Positions 25,681 to 32,859 of a stretch of DNA of 64,000 nt are shown one piece after another. How positions within the stretch are numbered: the first letter of the stretch is position 1; the number at the start of each line of letters is the position of its first letter. Origin of the DNA: a virus; the IMG/VR virus record IMGVR_UViG_3300042402_007915, positions 83,226 through 147,225 of that record; one strand, written 5' to 3'. A model generated the notes under the pieces. It was not told the DNA's origin. It ran no database searches and worked only from the letters and a program-made list of their open reading frames with translations. Both the position numbers and the translations under genes were made by a program.

Positions 25681-26360
25681 CGACGGCTTCCAGAGCGGTA
25701 ACCGCTAGAACGAGAGCCGGAAGAACGAGAAGAGCCACTAGAGCGGTATCCGCTTGAACGAGAAGAGCTTGAAGGCGTAGTCGCACGAGGAGGAGGGCTA
25801 CGATTGGTAGAAGGAGTTGAATAGTAGTTGTTTGAAGGAGCGCGCCGAACAGGCTTGGAGTTCCAAGAGGTGTTGGACTTGCCGCTAGTATAATCACGAT
25901 GAACGGTATAGTCAGGAGAAGAGCGATAAGAGTGGTAGGAGGTATGGGAAGTGTGTCCAGCGGACATCACGGCCTGGTAAAGAAGAAGGTCACCAAGATC
26001 AATACCGCCGGTTTGAGCGCTTACCATAGTGCTACCACCAAGGTGCTGAGTGCTGGGAGCGAGGACCGAGTGGGCTCCACAGCCTTGCGTCCTGCAAAGA
26101 AGCTCACCGATTAGAATCTCTTCACCCTTCTTCTGGCCGTAAGAGCAAAGCTGCTCTGAGCTTCGGTCGTAGTAAGGAACGCAATACGGACCTGTATAGC
26201 TTGGAGTTTTGACTCCTTCAACAATAGTGGGCGGGAACATCTTGTCAAGGTAAGTAGTGGCAAGAACGTTTGCCTGCGGAGTAGTGAGAGTTGGTTGTGA
26301 CTCAGCGCAACTCATAAGAGCTGCAAGGAGAAAAAGGAGGTAGAACTTGACTTGCGACAC
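25677..26360 (-). CDS. phage lipoprotein with Ser/Arg/Gly-rich tail
   Basis: 227 residues from GTG at 26360 with GGAG seven bases upstream; the longer frame is rejected because it overlaps the previous gene. The N-terminus VKFYLLFLLAALMSCAES is a lipoprotein signal with lipobox L-M-S-C, so the protein should be lipid-anchored outside the inner membrane. The last ~85 residues are low-complexity (repeats of S-S-G-Y-R-S and S-R-S-S-G). This could be a spanin-like or superinfection-related outer protein. No known family recognised. Confidence 0.55.
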   Translation of the reverse strand: MSQVKFYLLFLLAALMSCAESQPTLTTPQANVLATTYLDKMFPPTIVEGVKTPSYTGPYCVPYYDRSSEQLCSYGQKKGEEILIGELLCRTQGCGAHSVLAPSTQHLGGSTMVSAQTGGIDLGDLLLYQAVMSAGHTSHTSYHSYRSSPDYTVHRDYTSGKSNTSWNSKPVRRAPSNNYYSTPSTNRSPPPRATTPSSSSRSSGYRSSGSSRSSGSRSSGYRSGSRR

Positions 26361-26391
26361 AGAGACTCCAAGTGAGAAAGAATACTGTTTC

Positions 26392-27015
26392 TTAGGTACG
26401 CTGAAGGACGTACTGATAGTTCTCGTGAGGATGATTGACGATTGATACTTTGGCTTTGGTTGGCTCCTGAATAATCGGGACGCCGTAAAGACCAAGCTTA
26501 TTCCAGAAAGGAGTCCAATAGCGTCGACTTGCAGGAAGGATTCCTACCTTTCGTTGACCGTTATAGAAATCAATTTCGCTAGTTACCCAGCCAGAGTTGA
26601 TATAAAGGAGAACGATTGCTCTCCTTAAAAACTCGCTTGGAGATCTTGAAACTCGCTCTGAATTTCCAGCAGGACATTCACGTCCATTCCAGGCGCCGAA
26701 TCCTTCAACTAAAGTTTTCAGCACCATATCTTCGTTTGGATCGTATTCATGATAAGTGATTAAGGGATCAATCAACTCATTCTTGATAGACGGAAGTACG
26801 TGGTAACCTAAATACCCCTGCGTACAACGAGCAAAGAAGCTCTCCAGGTTCGCAGTGTAATTCACGCCTAACGACCTGCGCCAACGCAAAAGAAACTTCT
26901 CAATAGTTTCGTCTTGAAATTCCTGGAAAGTTTGGCCGGAAAATGCCAAGGTCTTTGGGGAACCAGTTCCCCACGCCGTGCTCATCGGAAGAGTAAAGTT
27001 TAAGTTCAGGTTCAT
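26392..27015 (-). CDS. outlying relative of the paralogue array
   Basis: 207 residues from ATG at 27015, supported by GGAGGGA seven bases upstream; the open frame beyond it lies in the hairpin region. Starts MNLNLNFTLPMSTAWG, the same L-N-L...S-x-x-W opening as the thirteen array proteins, about 7.5 kb from them. The rest is longer and not obviously alignable. Follows a strong hairpin, so it may begin a transcription unit. Function unknown. Confidence 0.5.
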   Translation of the reverse strand: MNLNLNFTLPMSTAWGTGSPKTLAFSGQTFQEFQDETIEKFLLRWRRSLGVNYTANLESFFARCTQGYLGYHVLPSIKNELIDPLITYHEYDPNEDMVLKTLVEGFGAWNGRECPAGNSERVSRSPSEFLRRAIVLLYINSGWVTSEIDFYNGQRKVGILPASRRYWTPFWNKLGLYGVPIIQEPTKAKVSIVNHPHENYQYVLQRT

Positions 27016-27033
27016 TGTCCCTCCATCAAAAGA

Positions 27034-27063
27034 ACAGGGGAGAGGGTTACCCCTCTCCCCTGT
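27034..27063 (-). terminator. strong hairpin between accessory genes
   Basis: Inverted repeat ACAGGGGAGAGGG / CCCTCTCCCCTGT with a 3-4 base loop, lying between the stop at 27082 and the start at 27015. On the minus strand it is followed by TCTTTTGA. It is best read as an intrinsic terminator, possibly partial, that separates the 27082 gene from the accessory operon downstream. Confidence 0.6.
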
Positions 27064-27081
27064 CATGATCCAACTTTTAGA

Positions 27082-27603
27082 TCAGGTCCTAGTTCCATAC
27101 TGCCCGTAAGCAGCAGGGTCTGGCGTAATCGTATAAGATGGTTCCCAGTTCTCCGACGTGTCATCGAAAGACTTAGTCGTATCTACATACGCATACACTC
27201 CAGTCACATCTGCATGCAAGGCTACCGAGTTTGGGTTCTTGGTTAGAGCCTTAGTCAGCAGCGAAGCCAAATACATCTTACGGTCTGGATGTACATCCCA
27301 AGCAGGTGCTCCACTTGGATGACGTTCAAACCTCTCGACCTGAATACGCTGGTACTTGGAGAGATCAACCTCACGAGTAAAGGAGAACCTAAACTCAGTA
27401 AAGCGAGGAAGCTTCCTAGTATAGACGTAGAAGACCTCGGTAAGACGATCGACAGTATCTACAGTCTTCCTGAACGTAGCACCTCCTGGTATAAGATACC
27501 TGATGGGCCTAAAGTTCTGGGGATTAGTAGCCTTGACAATCGCTTCCTGATCCGTTGCCCTGCGGCTGGCCAGAACCTCAGCTTTTGTTTTCTCAATAGA
27601 CAT
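27082..27603 (-). CDS. hypothetical protein, 173 aa
   Basis: ATG at 27603 with GGAGGAG eight bases upstream, a strong site consistent with high expression. Basic and soluble (MSIEKTKAEVLASRRATDQE; FTREVDLSKYQRIQVERFER). Flanked by a 68-base gap upstream and a terminator-like hairpin downstream, so it may be a single-gene unit. No family recognised; a nucleic-acid-binding or virion-internal role is possible. Confidence 0.5.
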   Translation of the reverse strand: MSIEKTKAEVLASRRATDQEAIVKATNPQNFRPIRYLIPGGATFRKTVDTVDRLTEVFYVYTRKLPRFTEFRFSFTREVDLSKYQRIQVERFERHPSGAPAWDVHPDRKMYLASLLTKALTKNPNSVALHADVTGVYAYVDTTKSFDDTSENWEPSYTITPDPAAYGQYGTRT

Positions 27604-27670
27604 GAACAATCTCCTCCGGGAAGCGACCAGCGCTTGCCTGTTTTGCAGTGTAGAACAAGATGACTTATTT

Positions 27671-28306
27671 TCAAAGCCCCTTGAGACGTTCTCTCAATCT
27701 TCTTAAATAGAGCCTTTTCTTCCTCCCGGCATCTACTGGGTAGGTGTGAAGTAGCTCTGCTAATTCTGTTTCTGACATTTCAGAAGAATAGATGTCCTCC
27801 CAGTATCCGATTGGAAACATGGTCGGCTCAATTGGAAGAGTTACTTCTTCTTCCGTATTATTTTGCGTGTACTTTCTAGGGTGTACACGTTGTTTTCGTA
27901 GTAGGTCCTTGAGAGACAAAATAAAAAGCCTGGAAAGAAGGAAGGCGACTTTATGCGGCCTTATCTTTTTCCAGAATACAAGTTGGGACCGAAAGAGTTC
28001 GGCCAATATCACACAAAGCTCCTGGTATAAATCAGAACCAGGAAGACTACTTAAGGAACGCAAGCGGCGCAAGCCGTCAGGAAAGCTCCGGAAATAAGAC
28101 AGGAGCAAGCAGATGTACGGGTCTTCTCCAGAAAAGGACTTGATGCGCGAAACCCAACCCTGCAAAAACCCCTCACAAATATGAAACAATACTGACAGGT
28201 TATGGGACTTGTCCCGAGAGGCGGCAACCCACTCTTCCCGCAAGAGGCTATGCACCTCTACGGGAAGAAGGGAGCCAACAGTCTTGTGCAGCCGCAAGAC
28301 TCTCAT
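27671..28306 (-). CDS. possible divergent sigma-like protein
   Basis: 211 residues. The middle SDLYQELCVILAELF followed by LLSRLFILSLKDLLRKQR has the spacing and residues of sigma-factor region 2 (D-L-x-Q-E then a basic helix). The end, SETELAELLHTYP followed by KKRLYLRRLRERLKGL, resembles region 4. If right, it would redirect host RNA polymerase to phage promoters. The match is weak, no region is canonical, and other helical functions are possible. Confidence 0.35.
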   Translation of the reverse strand: MRVLRLHKTVGSLLPVEVHSLLREEWVAASRDKSHNLSVLFHICEGFLQGWVSRIKSFSGEDPYICLLLSYFRSFPDGLRRLRSLSSLPGSDLYQELCVILAELFRSQLVFWKKIRPHKVAFLLSRLFILSLKDLLRKQRVHPRKYTQNNTEEEVTLPIEPTMFPIGYWEDIYSSEMSETELAELLHTYPVDAGRKKRLYLRRLRERLKGL

Positions 28307-28308
28307 GA

Positions 28309-28689
28309 CTAATCTTTGTAGTTTAAGGCGGCCCAGTCTTCAAGCGTCATCTTTTGGGCAAGCTTAAGCCAATCCTTTAGTCTCATGGTCACAAGCACAT
28401 CGTCTCGATCATCCTGCGTTACGACAACAGGGATACGGTTCTCCTTAGAGGCCTTGATATCTTCGTGTGCTTGGAATAAAGCCCCCTTGATATTGGTTCG
28501 CTTTCCCTTCTTGCATTCTATGTGTAAGCGAGGGATGTCGGGAGAGACAACATCCGAAGTTTCAGCACCACCTGATCTAGTCTGGTGTAGTCCTCTTCGG
28601 AACTGAACCCCAAGTGCTTCAGATAGAATGATAGCAATAGCACGCTCAAAGTTATGACCTTTGCGTCGAACACCTGCGCCTCCTGGCAT
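28309..28689 (-). CDS. PD-(D/E)XK nuclease, Holliday-junction-resolvase-like
   Basis: 126 residues. The order KGHNFERAIAIILSEALG, FRRG, TSDVVSPDIPRLHIECKKG fits the Hjc/VRR-type fold: Glu in the first helix (about 15), Asp near 46-51 and the E-C-K core (about 58-60). These enzymes cut branched DNA. Gene context with ClpP-like and other nuclease genes fits recombination and packaging-related DNA processing. GAGGAAG precedes the ATG. Confidence 0.6.
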   Translation of the reverse strand: MPGGAGVRRKGHNFERAIAIILSEALGVQFRRGLHQTRSGGAETSDVVSPDIPRLHIECKKGKRTNIKGALFQAHEDIKASKENRIPVVVTQDDRDDVLVTMRLKDWLKLAQKMTLEDWAALNYKD

Positions 28690-28698
28690 ATCTTCCTC

Positions 28699-29448
28699 TC
28701 AGTCCTTAAGGATTTCGGGTTTGCATTCCGTGAGAGCCGCAATAACCAAGTCTTCAATCTTGGCAAAATTCTTCTTAGGGGCGGGCTCAATAATCTCGTC
28801 AATGAGGCCAAACTTAAGTGCCTCCTTGGTTGTCATGGAGAAGTCAATGTTGTTCTCGAAATACTTCTTGAACTTCTTCTTTGACATCCCAGAGCGTTGA
28901 ATAACAAGCTTCTTCAACCGCTTGGCAGTAAGCTGATACTGCCTGTAGTTAGTAGCTGCCTGGATCGGGTTGACTGTCATATTCATTGAAATGGCCTCAT
29001 GCCAGAACAGTCTTGTGTTTGGGTATGCAAGACGGCAGTTGCCAGCCTGGAGGATAAGGAAGCCCGCAGATGCACAGTCGCCCATTGCAATAGTTACAAT
29101 CGGGCAAGGAGAAGATACTAGCGTGTCGTAAATAGCAAAGAATGCAGTTACGTCTCCGCCTCCCGAATTGACATAAACGTAGATCGGAAGAGTATCACTG
29201 TCCTGCTGTAGAGACCAAATCTGGGTACAAATAGCTGCGGCCAGTTGCTCGTTGAACTCTCCAGTAATCAGAACAGATCGACTTTCTCTTCCAAGGCCGA
29301 CTACTGAGTTCGGCGTCCAATCCTCAGGGGCCGAAATACCTGTGATCATACCAGACTCGCTACCCTCTAGAAGCTCGGTATCTGAACCCTCATCATTTTC
29401 CGGGTCACAATCCATATTGACTTTCGTCAGAGGCCTAAAAGTTGTCAT
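28699..29448 (-). CDS. ClpP-like serine protease (S14)
   Basis: 249 residues. After a ~55-residue acidic extension comes a ClpP fold: VYVNSGGGDVTAFFAIYD, the serine in GDCASAGF (Ser127), the histidine in LFWHEA (His150) and an Asp near 202 (NNIDFSM), giving a full Ser-His-Asp triad. In phages such proteins are often prohead proteases, but head genes are not nearby here. It could also degrade host or phage proteins with a AAA+ partner such as the Lon-like ATPase at 58263-60143. Overlaps the downstream gap by ten bases only. Confidence 0.75.
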   Translation of the reverse strand: MTTFRPLTKVNMDCDPENDEGSDTELLEGSESGMITGISAPEDWTPNSVVGLGRESRSVLITGEFNEQLAAAICTQIWSLQQDSDTLPIYVYVNSGGGDVTAFFAIYDTLVSSPCPIVTIAMGDCASAGFLILQAGNCRLAYPNTRLFWHEAISMNMTVNPIQAATNYRQYQLTAKRLKKLVIQRSGMSKKKFKKYFENNIDFSMTTKEALKFGLIDEIIEPAPKKNFAKIEDLVIAALTECKPEILKD

Positions 29449-29912
29449 GCTTTCTTCTCCATCAGCTCAAGGATCCGAGCGTAAGTAATGCTGTTTCTTT
29501 CACTATAAGGTATTTCAAGGAAACAGAAACCCTTGTCCAATGCTGCTCTCTTCTTCAAAGCGTCTCTCTTCTGACCCAAAAGGTACTGACGCTCCGCCTC
29601 GTCGTATTGGACATTACCCCTATTGGTAAACTTATAGTGTTGATCTCCGTGGCACTCTATAATGACACCAAGACCTTCAATGATAAAATCGTACCTATGA
29701 TTGTGGTACGGATATTCTGGGTCGACGTATCTAACATCTACCTCTTGGTAAATACCTAGAGAAGCAATAGGAGAGGCAAGAAGAACCTCCCTAACCTTCT
29801 CGTGGAATAAAGATTGGTTTGGCAAGGTCTTCGCTATCGGAGTAAGAGAAGTCCGCTTAACTGGGTCCCGCAAGTTTGCCCGCCTTGAACTCTGTGAGGG
29901 CGAGGTATCCAC
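29445..29912 (-). CDS. VSR/DUF559-like PD-(D/E)XK endonuclease
   Basis: 155 residues. HRYDFIIEGLGVIIECHGDQHY contains the D-x(n)-E-C-x-G-x-x-H-Y core typical of Vsr/DUF559-type nucleases, which nick or cut DNA. The C-terminal KGFCFLEIPYSERNS matches the later strand of the fold. The ATG at 29912 overlaps the upstream gene by 56 bases; a TTG near 29875 would reduce this, so the start is uncertain. It may be a free-standing phage endonuclease. Confidence 0.55.
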   Translation of the reverse strand: MDTSPSQSSRRANLRDPVKRTSLTPIAKTLPNQSLFHEKVREVLLASPIASLGIYQEVDVRYVDPEYPYHNHRYDFIIEGLGVIIECHGDQHYKFTNRGNVQYDEAERQYLLGQKRDALKKRAALDKGFCFLEIPYSERNSITYARILELMEKKA

Positions 29913-30168
29913 GATCCCTCAAGAAGTTGTAGAGATCCTGCCACTCGGCATCGTCTTCAATACGAACGAAGACGGTTTCAGAGTGAACATCGATCTGTTC
30001 GATGTAGGCCTTGTCTCTTCGATGGGCGTGGACAAAAGCAACATACTCCTTGAAGCCTCTGCGTACCGTGGCGAGATGAAGCCACGGTCCCCCTGCAAAG
30101 ATCTTGGGGTTTAAGAGTTGGCGCACATCATTGATGACAATGAAATCTGTACCAAATGAACGGCTCAT
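29857..30168 (-). CDS. hypothetical protein, 103 aa
   Basis: Small alpha/beta protein (TDFIVINDVRQLLNPKIFAG; SETVFVRIEDDAEWQDLYNF) with Arg/His-rich middle (VHAHRRDKAY). No family recognised. Sits between nuclease genes and ends four bases before the next frame, so it belongs to the same operon. Confidence 0.45.
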   Translation of the reverse strand: MSRSFGTDFIVINDVRQLLNPKIFAGGPWLHLATVRRGFKEYVAFVHAHRRDKAYIEQIDVHSETVFVRIEDDAEWQDLYNFLRDRGYLALTEFKAGKLAGPS

Positions 30169-30171
30169 AAC

Positions 30172-30774
30172 TTACCTCCGGGCTCTGTCGCCTGCGGTCC
30201 TATATGTTTTCAAAGCAAAGTTCATACAACAATCCTTATAAGTTTTGTTAAACCAGTCAGCGAACCGATTAGCTTCTTCATCTAAATGCAAGGTGTTGTG
30301 AAGATAACTACGATACAACGTTGCAAAGACATCTATGGCCACTAAGGCCATGCCCCAAAAACTGGAAGACAAAATAGGCTTCAGTACAAAGTCTTGCTTA
30401 TAGAACTCACCGTCCACAACACTCCAGGCTCTGAGAATTGCATGCACTTCTTTAGAGTCTTCAGGAGTCTTGTCCTTAAGGCGATCAAGCTCTGGATCGT
30501 TAAAATACGCTCGGATAGACAACTCTCCGCCTTCCGAAATTGCATCGGCAACAGTAGTTCGCTTATAGACTTCTGAATCGGTCCGTAAGAAGAGACAAGG
30601 GTGCTCCTCCAAGATCTTTGGATTCTTGTACACCCTAATGAGACCGTCTAAGAGTTCTTGATCTGCTAGCGGATAGAGGCTTAGGCAATCCTCTTCTGTC
30701 ATCGAAGGAAGTTCGTAACGGAATTCGGAGCTACCAATCTTCAATCTTACATTCGGCCATATTTTTGACGACAC
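30172..30774 (-). CDS. hypothetical protein, 200 aa
   Basis: GTG start at 30774 in a TAGTG overlap with the upstream nuclease-like gene. Mixed alpha/beta; segments such as FRYELPSMTEEDCLSLYPLA and the C-terminal helix EEANRFADWFNKTYKDCCMN. It resembles phage structural or chaperone proteins in composition but I cannot name a family. Confidence 0.45.
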   Translation of the reverse strand: MSSKIWPNVRLKIGSSEFRYELPSMTEEDCLSLYPLADQELLDGLIRVYKNPKILEEHPCLFLRTDSEVYKRTTVADAISEGGELSIRAYFNDPELDRLKDKTPEDSKEVHAILRAWSVVDGEFYKQDFVLKPILSSSFWGMALVAIDVFATLYRSYLHNTLHLDEEANRFADWFNKTYKDCCMNFALKTYRTAGDRARR

Positions 30775-30777
30775 TAT

Positions 30778-31512
30778 TCACCTCGTTGGGTAGCAGGTTT
30801 GTTTGAATGGACATGAAAGCTGGCAAGGGTTTAGGGGGAAATGAACTCCAGCTCGTATCCCACGAACAAGATTCGCAAGAACGGCCTTCACTTCTTGGTT
30901 CACTTCTTTGTCTCCTACAACCCGTGAGACAATCTTGCCAAACTTATCAAAGCCAAAGACAAATACTGAAGCTGTATTCCGTGCAAAGTGTTTCTGTCCG
31001 TACTGAGACAGAAGCATTGTCAAGTAGTAAGGTATTAAATCATTAAGCATTGAATGCTCTACCGTGAAGGGAGAGAAGTAAACGCCGATTAATTCCTTGC
31101 TATTTGCTTTACGAAAGATGGCCGATGTTGTCAGCTCGAGAACAGTACCTTCCACTGTGAACCTAAAAGTGTACGGCCCCGCAATGGGGATATACATAGC
31201 AGGACTCACAAGTGCGTAGAAGTCGTTCAGAGCGAACGTCGACTTAGTCTGTAGATCAATCTGCTCTCCCTCAAGGAGATGCTTGTATACGCCTTGAGAG
31301 CGCATTGAAGACTTGAGGTAGGGAATGAAGTTCTGCCTCGGGTTCTCAATATCAAGAAGAAGAGCATCGCAGACCATACGCTCTACAGTCTCTTTGACTA
31401 AAGAGGTGACAACAGGGTACTCAGCCTTACCACCGTAATGGTAAAACTGAGTACACCTGCTGTATGCGCGCAAGTCTTCTTCATTCAGAATTCTGCCCGC
31501 AGTTTCTTTCAC
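30778..31512 (-). CDS. Cas4/RecB-like nuclease with C-terminal Cys cluster
   Basis: 244 residues. An N-terminal Cys (YSRCTQFYHYGG, about 19) and three C-terminal Cys (CQLSCPFKQTCYPTR, about 232-241) follow the Cas4/AddB layout, in which four Cys hold a 4Fe-4S cluster around a PD-(D/E)XK exonuclease. The central acidic and Lys core (VEGTVLELTTSAIFRKANSK) is weaker than usual, so catalysis is uncertain. A second protein of this type is encoded at 35667-36752. Confidence 0.5.
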   Translation of the reverse strand: MKETAGRILNEEDLRAYSRCTQFYHYGGKAEYPVVTSLVKETVERMVCDALLLDIENPRQNFIPYLKSSMRSQGVYKHLLEGEQIDLQTKSTFALNDFYALVSPAMYIPIAGPYTFRFTVEGTVLELTTSAIFRKANSKELIGVYFSPFTVEHSMLNDLIPYYLTMLLSQYGQKHFARNTASVFVFGFDKFGKIVSRVVGDKEVNQEVKAVLANLVRGIRAGVHFPLNPCQLSCPFKQTCYPTR

Positions 31513-31694
31513 TCCATCATTCTCCAGGTAGACCAGCTACCGTGGACAGGATGTGGCTTTACAAAGACAGTCTTCATGTCTTGAGAACAAGCAGAGCATT
31601 TAGGTGTAGTGCCTCGCTTGATGTAAAGCTCAATAGTTTTGCCATGTTCAGGGCAGGACTCATTCTTGCAGGTATAGTCTTGAAGGATCTTCAT
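31509..31694 (-). CDS. zinc-ribbon protein
   Basis: 61 residues with C-x4-C (CKNESC) and C-x2-C (CSAC) pairs about 17 residues apart, a small zinc ribbon like FmdB-type or transcription-associated zinc proteins. Four-base overlap downstream and one-base overlap upstream. It could bind nucleic acid or a partner protein; no specific role can be assigned. Confidence 0.5.
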   Translation of the reverse strand: MKILQDYTCKNESCPEHGKTIELYIKRGTTPKCSACSQDMKTVFVKPHPVHGSWSTWRMME

Positions 31695-31987
31695 TACCAG
31701 ACCTTGTTGGTACCGGCGACTGCCTGCTTTGCTTCGTATGCCTTCTTTACCATAGCGGTTAGGAACTTCAGCTCAACAGTAGCGCCTCGTTCGTTTGCTT
31801 GCTTCAAAGAAATGATCTCATAAGGACAGGTGTTCTTATTGAGTTCATACCGGAAAGCACCCTGGGCATGAAGAATAGTTACAAGCTTATCAATGCTCTT
31901 AGGATTGGGTCCCGATTCCAAGAGGTAAAACATCTTGGTCTCAGGAATATAGACGCCCTGTTGAGCTACGTCATTTGGATGTGTCAT
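31694..31987 (-). CDS. hypothetical protein, 97 aa
   Basis: Small soluble protein just downstream of thyX. Segments SIDKLVTILHAQGAFRYELN and a basic C-terminal helix (LTAMVKKAYEAKQAVAG). No family recognised. Likely co-transcribed with thyX. Confidence 0.45.
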   Translation of the reverse strand: MTHPNDVAQQGVYIPETKMFYLLESGPNPKSIDKLVTILHAQGAFRYELNKNTCPYEIISLKQANERGATVELKFLTAMVKKAYEAKQAVAGTNKVW

Positions 31988-31998
31988 TCAATAACTCC

Positions 31999-32859
31999 TC
32001 ACTTGCTGTCTTTCTGAACAATTGTTCTTAGCTTCTGTAAGAATTCAGCTCGTTCACTTGTACTCATTGAAGAATCGAATATCAAGTCTCGGCTCTCTTT
32101 GTCTGGCGGCATATTCTCAAGAGCACCCACAAAGACACCAAGATTGCTAAGAGTCGTCATCTCTTTGGCCGTAAAGGTAATTGCGTTGAGCTGATAGTCC
32201 AAGAAGTCTTGGGCAATAATGGGCCAGTGTTCTTTAATGATTTCAAATACAGCCTGTGCATAGAGACGAATCTCTAGCTGTGCATGCTCATCTAAACGAG
32301 CCTTGAGGAATAAAAGCCAGTCGCCAAGATTGGCTTTAACAAAGAACGTAATGTACTGACCGACAGAAGTAACTGATCGGGCTTGTTCTCTGCAGACCCC
32401 AAGCTCCAAGAGCCTGTTGTAAGCAGAGCGGCAATCCATTTCCGAAGTAGCATGAAGGTACTCGGCCTCCTCATACTTCTCTTCCTCAAGGGAACCGGAA
32501 CCAACCTGCTTGTTAGCACCAGATCCTTGCGAACGGAAACCACCAGTGTCTTGAGGAACCCAAAAGTCCTCACTCAGTACTGAATAGCGGGCGGACTCAA
32601 CATTGAAAATAAAACGGTCATGCCGAACCCACTGATTGAACACAAACATTGGGGCACGAACCTGGAGCTTAAGCTCACACATGCCAAACGGAGAGAAGTG
32701 CTTGTGCCTATGAAGGTAGGATAGGAGACCCCTATCTTCATTTACCGTCTTAGTGCCTCCTTGGTAGGAGGCCCTTGCTGCCTGTGCAACTGCACTATCG
32801 TTTCCCATGTGATCAATACGCCTAACAAAACCCTTACCAATATTGTATTCATTCATCAC
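31999..32859 (-). CDS. thyX: flavin-dependent thymidylate synthase
   Basis: 286 residues; converts dUMP to dTMP using FAD and methylene-tetrahydrofolate. Seen: VNEDRGLLSYLHRHKHFSPFG (folate/FAD-side block), the ThyX signature region QWVRHDRFIFNVESARY, and C-terminal helices with ARLDEHAQLEIRLYAQAV. The third Arg of the usual R-H-R motif is Asp here and the mid-motif Ser is Ile, while the catalytic-region Ser-Ala-Arg-Tyr is kept. Start is GTG 32859 or ATG 32856; both overlap the primase-helicase stop. Supplies dTMP for replication. Confidence 0.85.
   Translation of the reverse strand: MMNEYNIGKGFVRRIDHMGNDSAVAQAARASYQGGTKTVNEDRGLLSYLHRHKHFSPFGMCELKLQVRAPMFVFNQWVRHDRFIFNVESARYSVLSEDFWVPQDTGGFRSQGSGANKQVGSGSLEEEKYEEAEYLHATSEMDCRSAYNRLLELGVCREQARSVTSVGQYITFFVKANLGDWLLFLKARLDEHAQLEIRLYAQAVFEIIKEHWPIIAQDFLDYQLNAITFTAKEMTTLSNLGVFVGALENMPPDKESRDLIFDSSMSTSERAEFLQKLRTIVQKDSK

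Noticed and set aside
28699-29448. ClpP-like protein as a prohead protease in a head-gene cluster
   Set aside because: No terminase, portal or capsid gene is recognisable nearby, so the specific role was not assigned.
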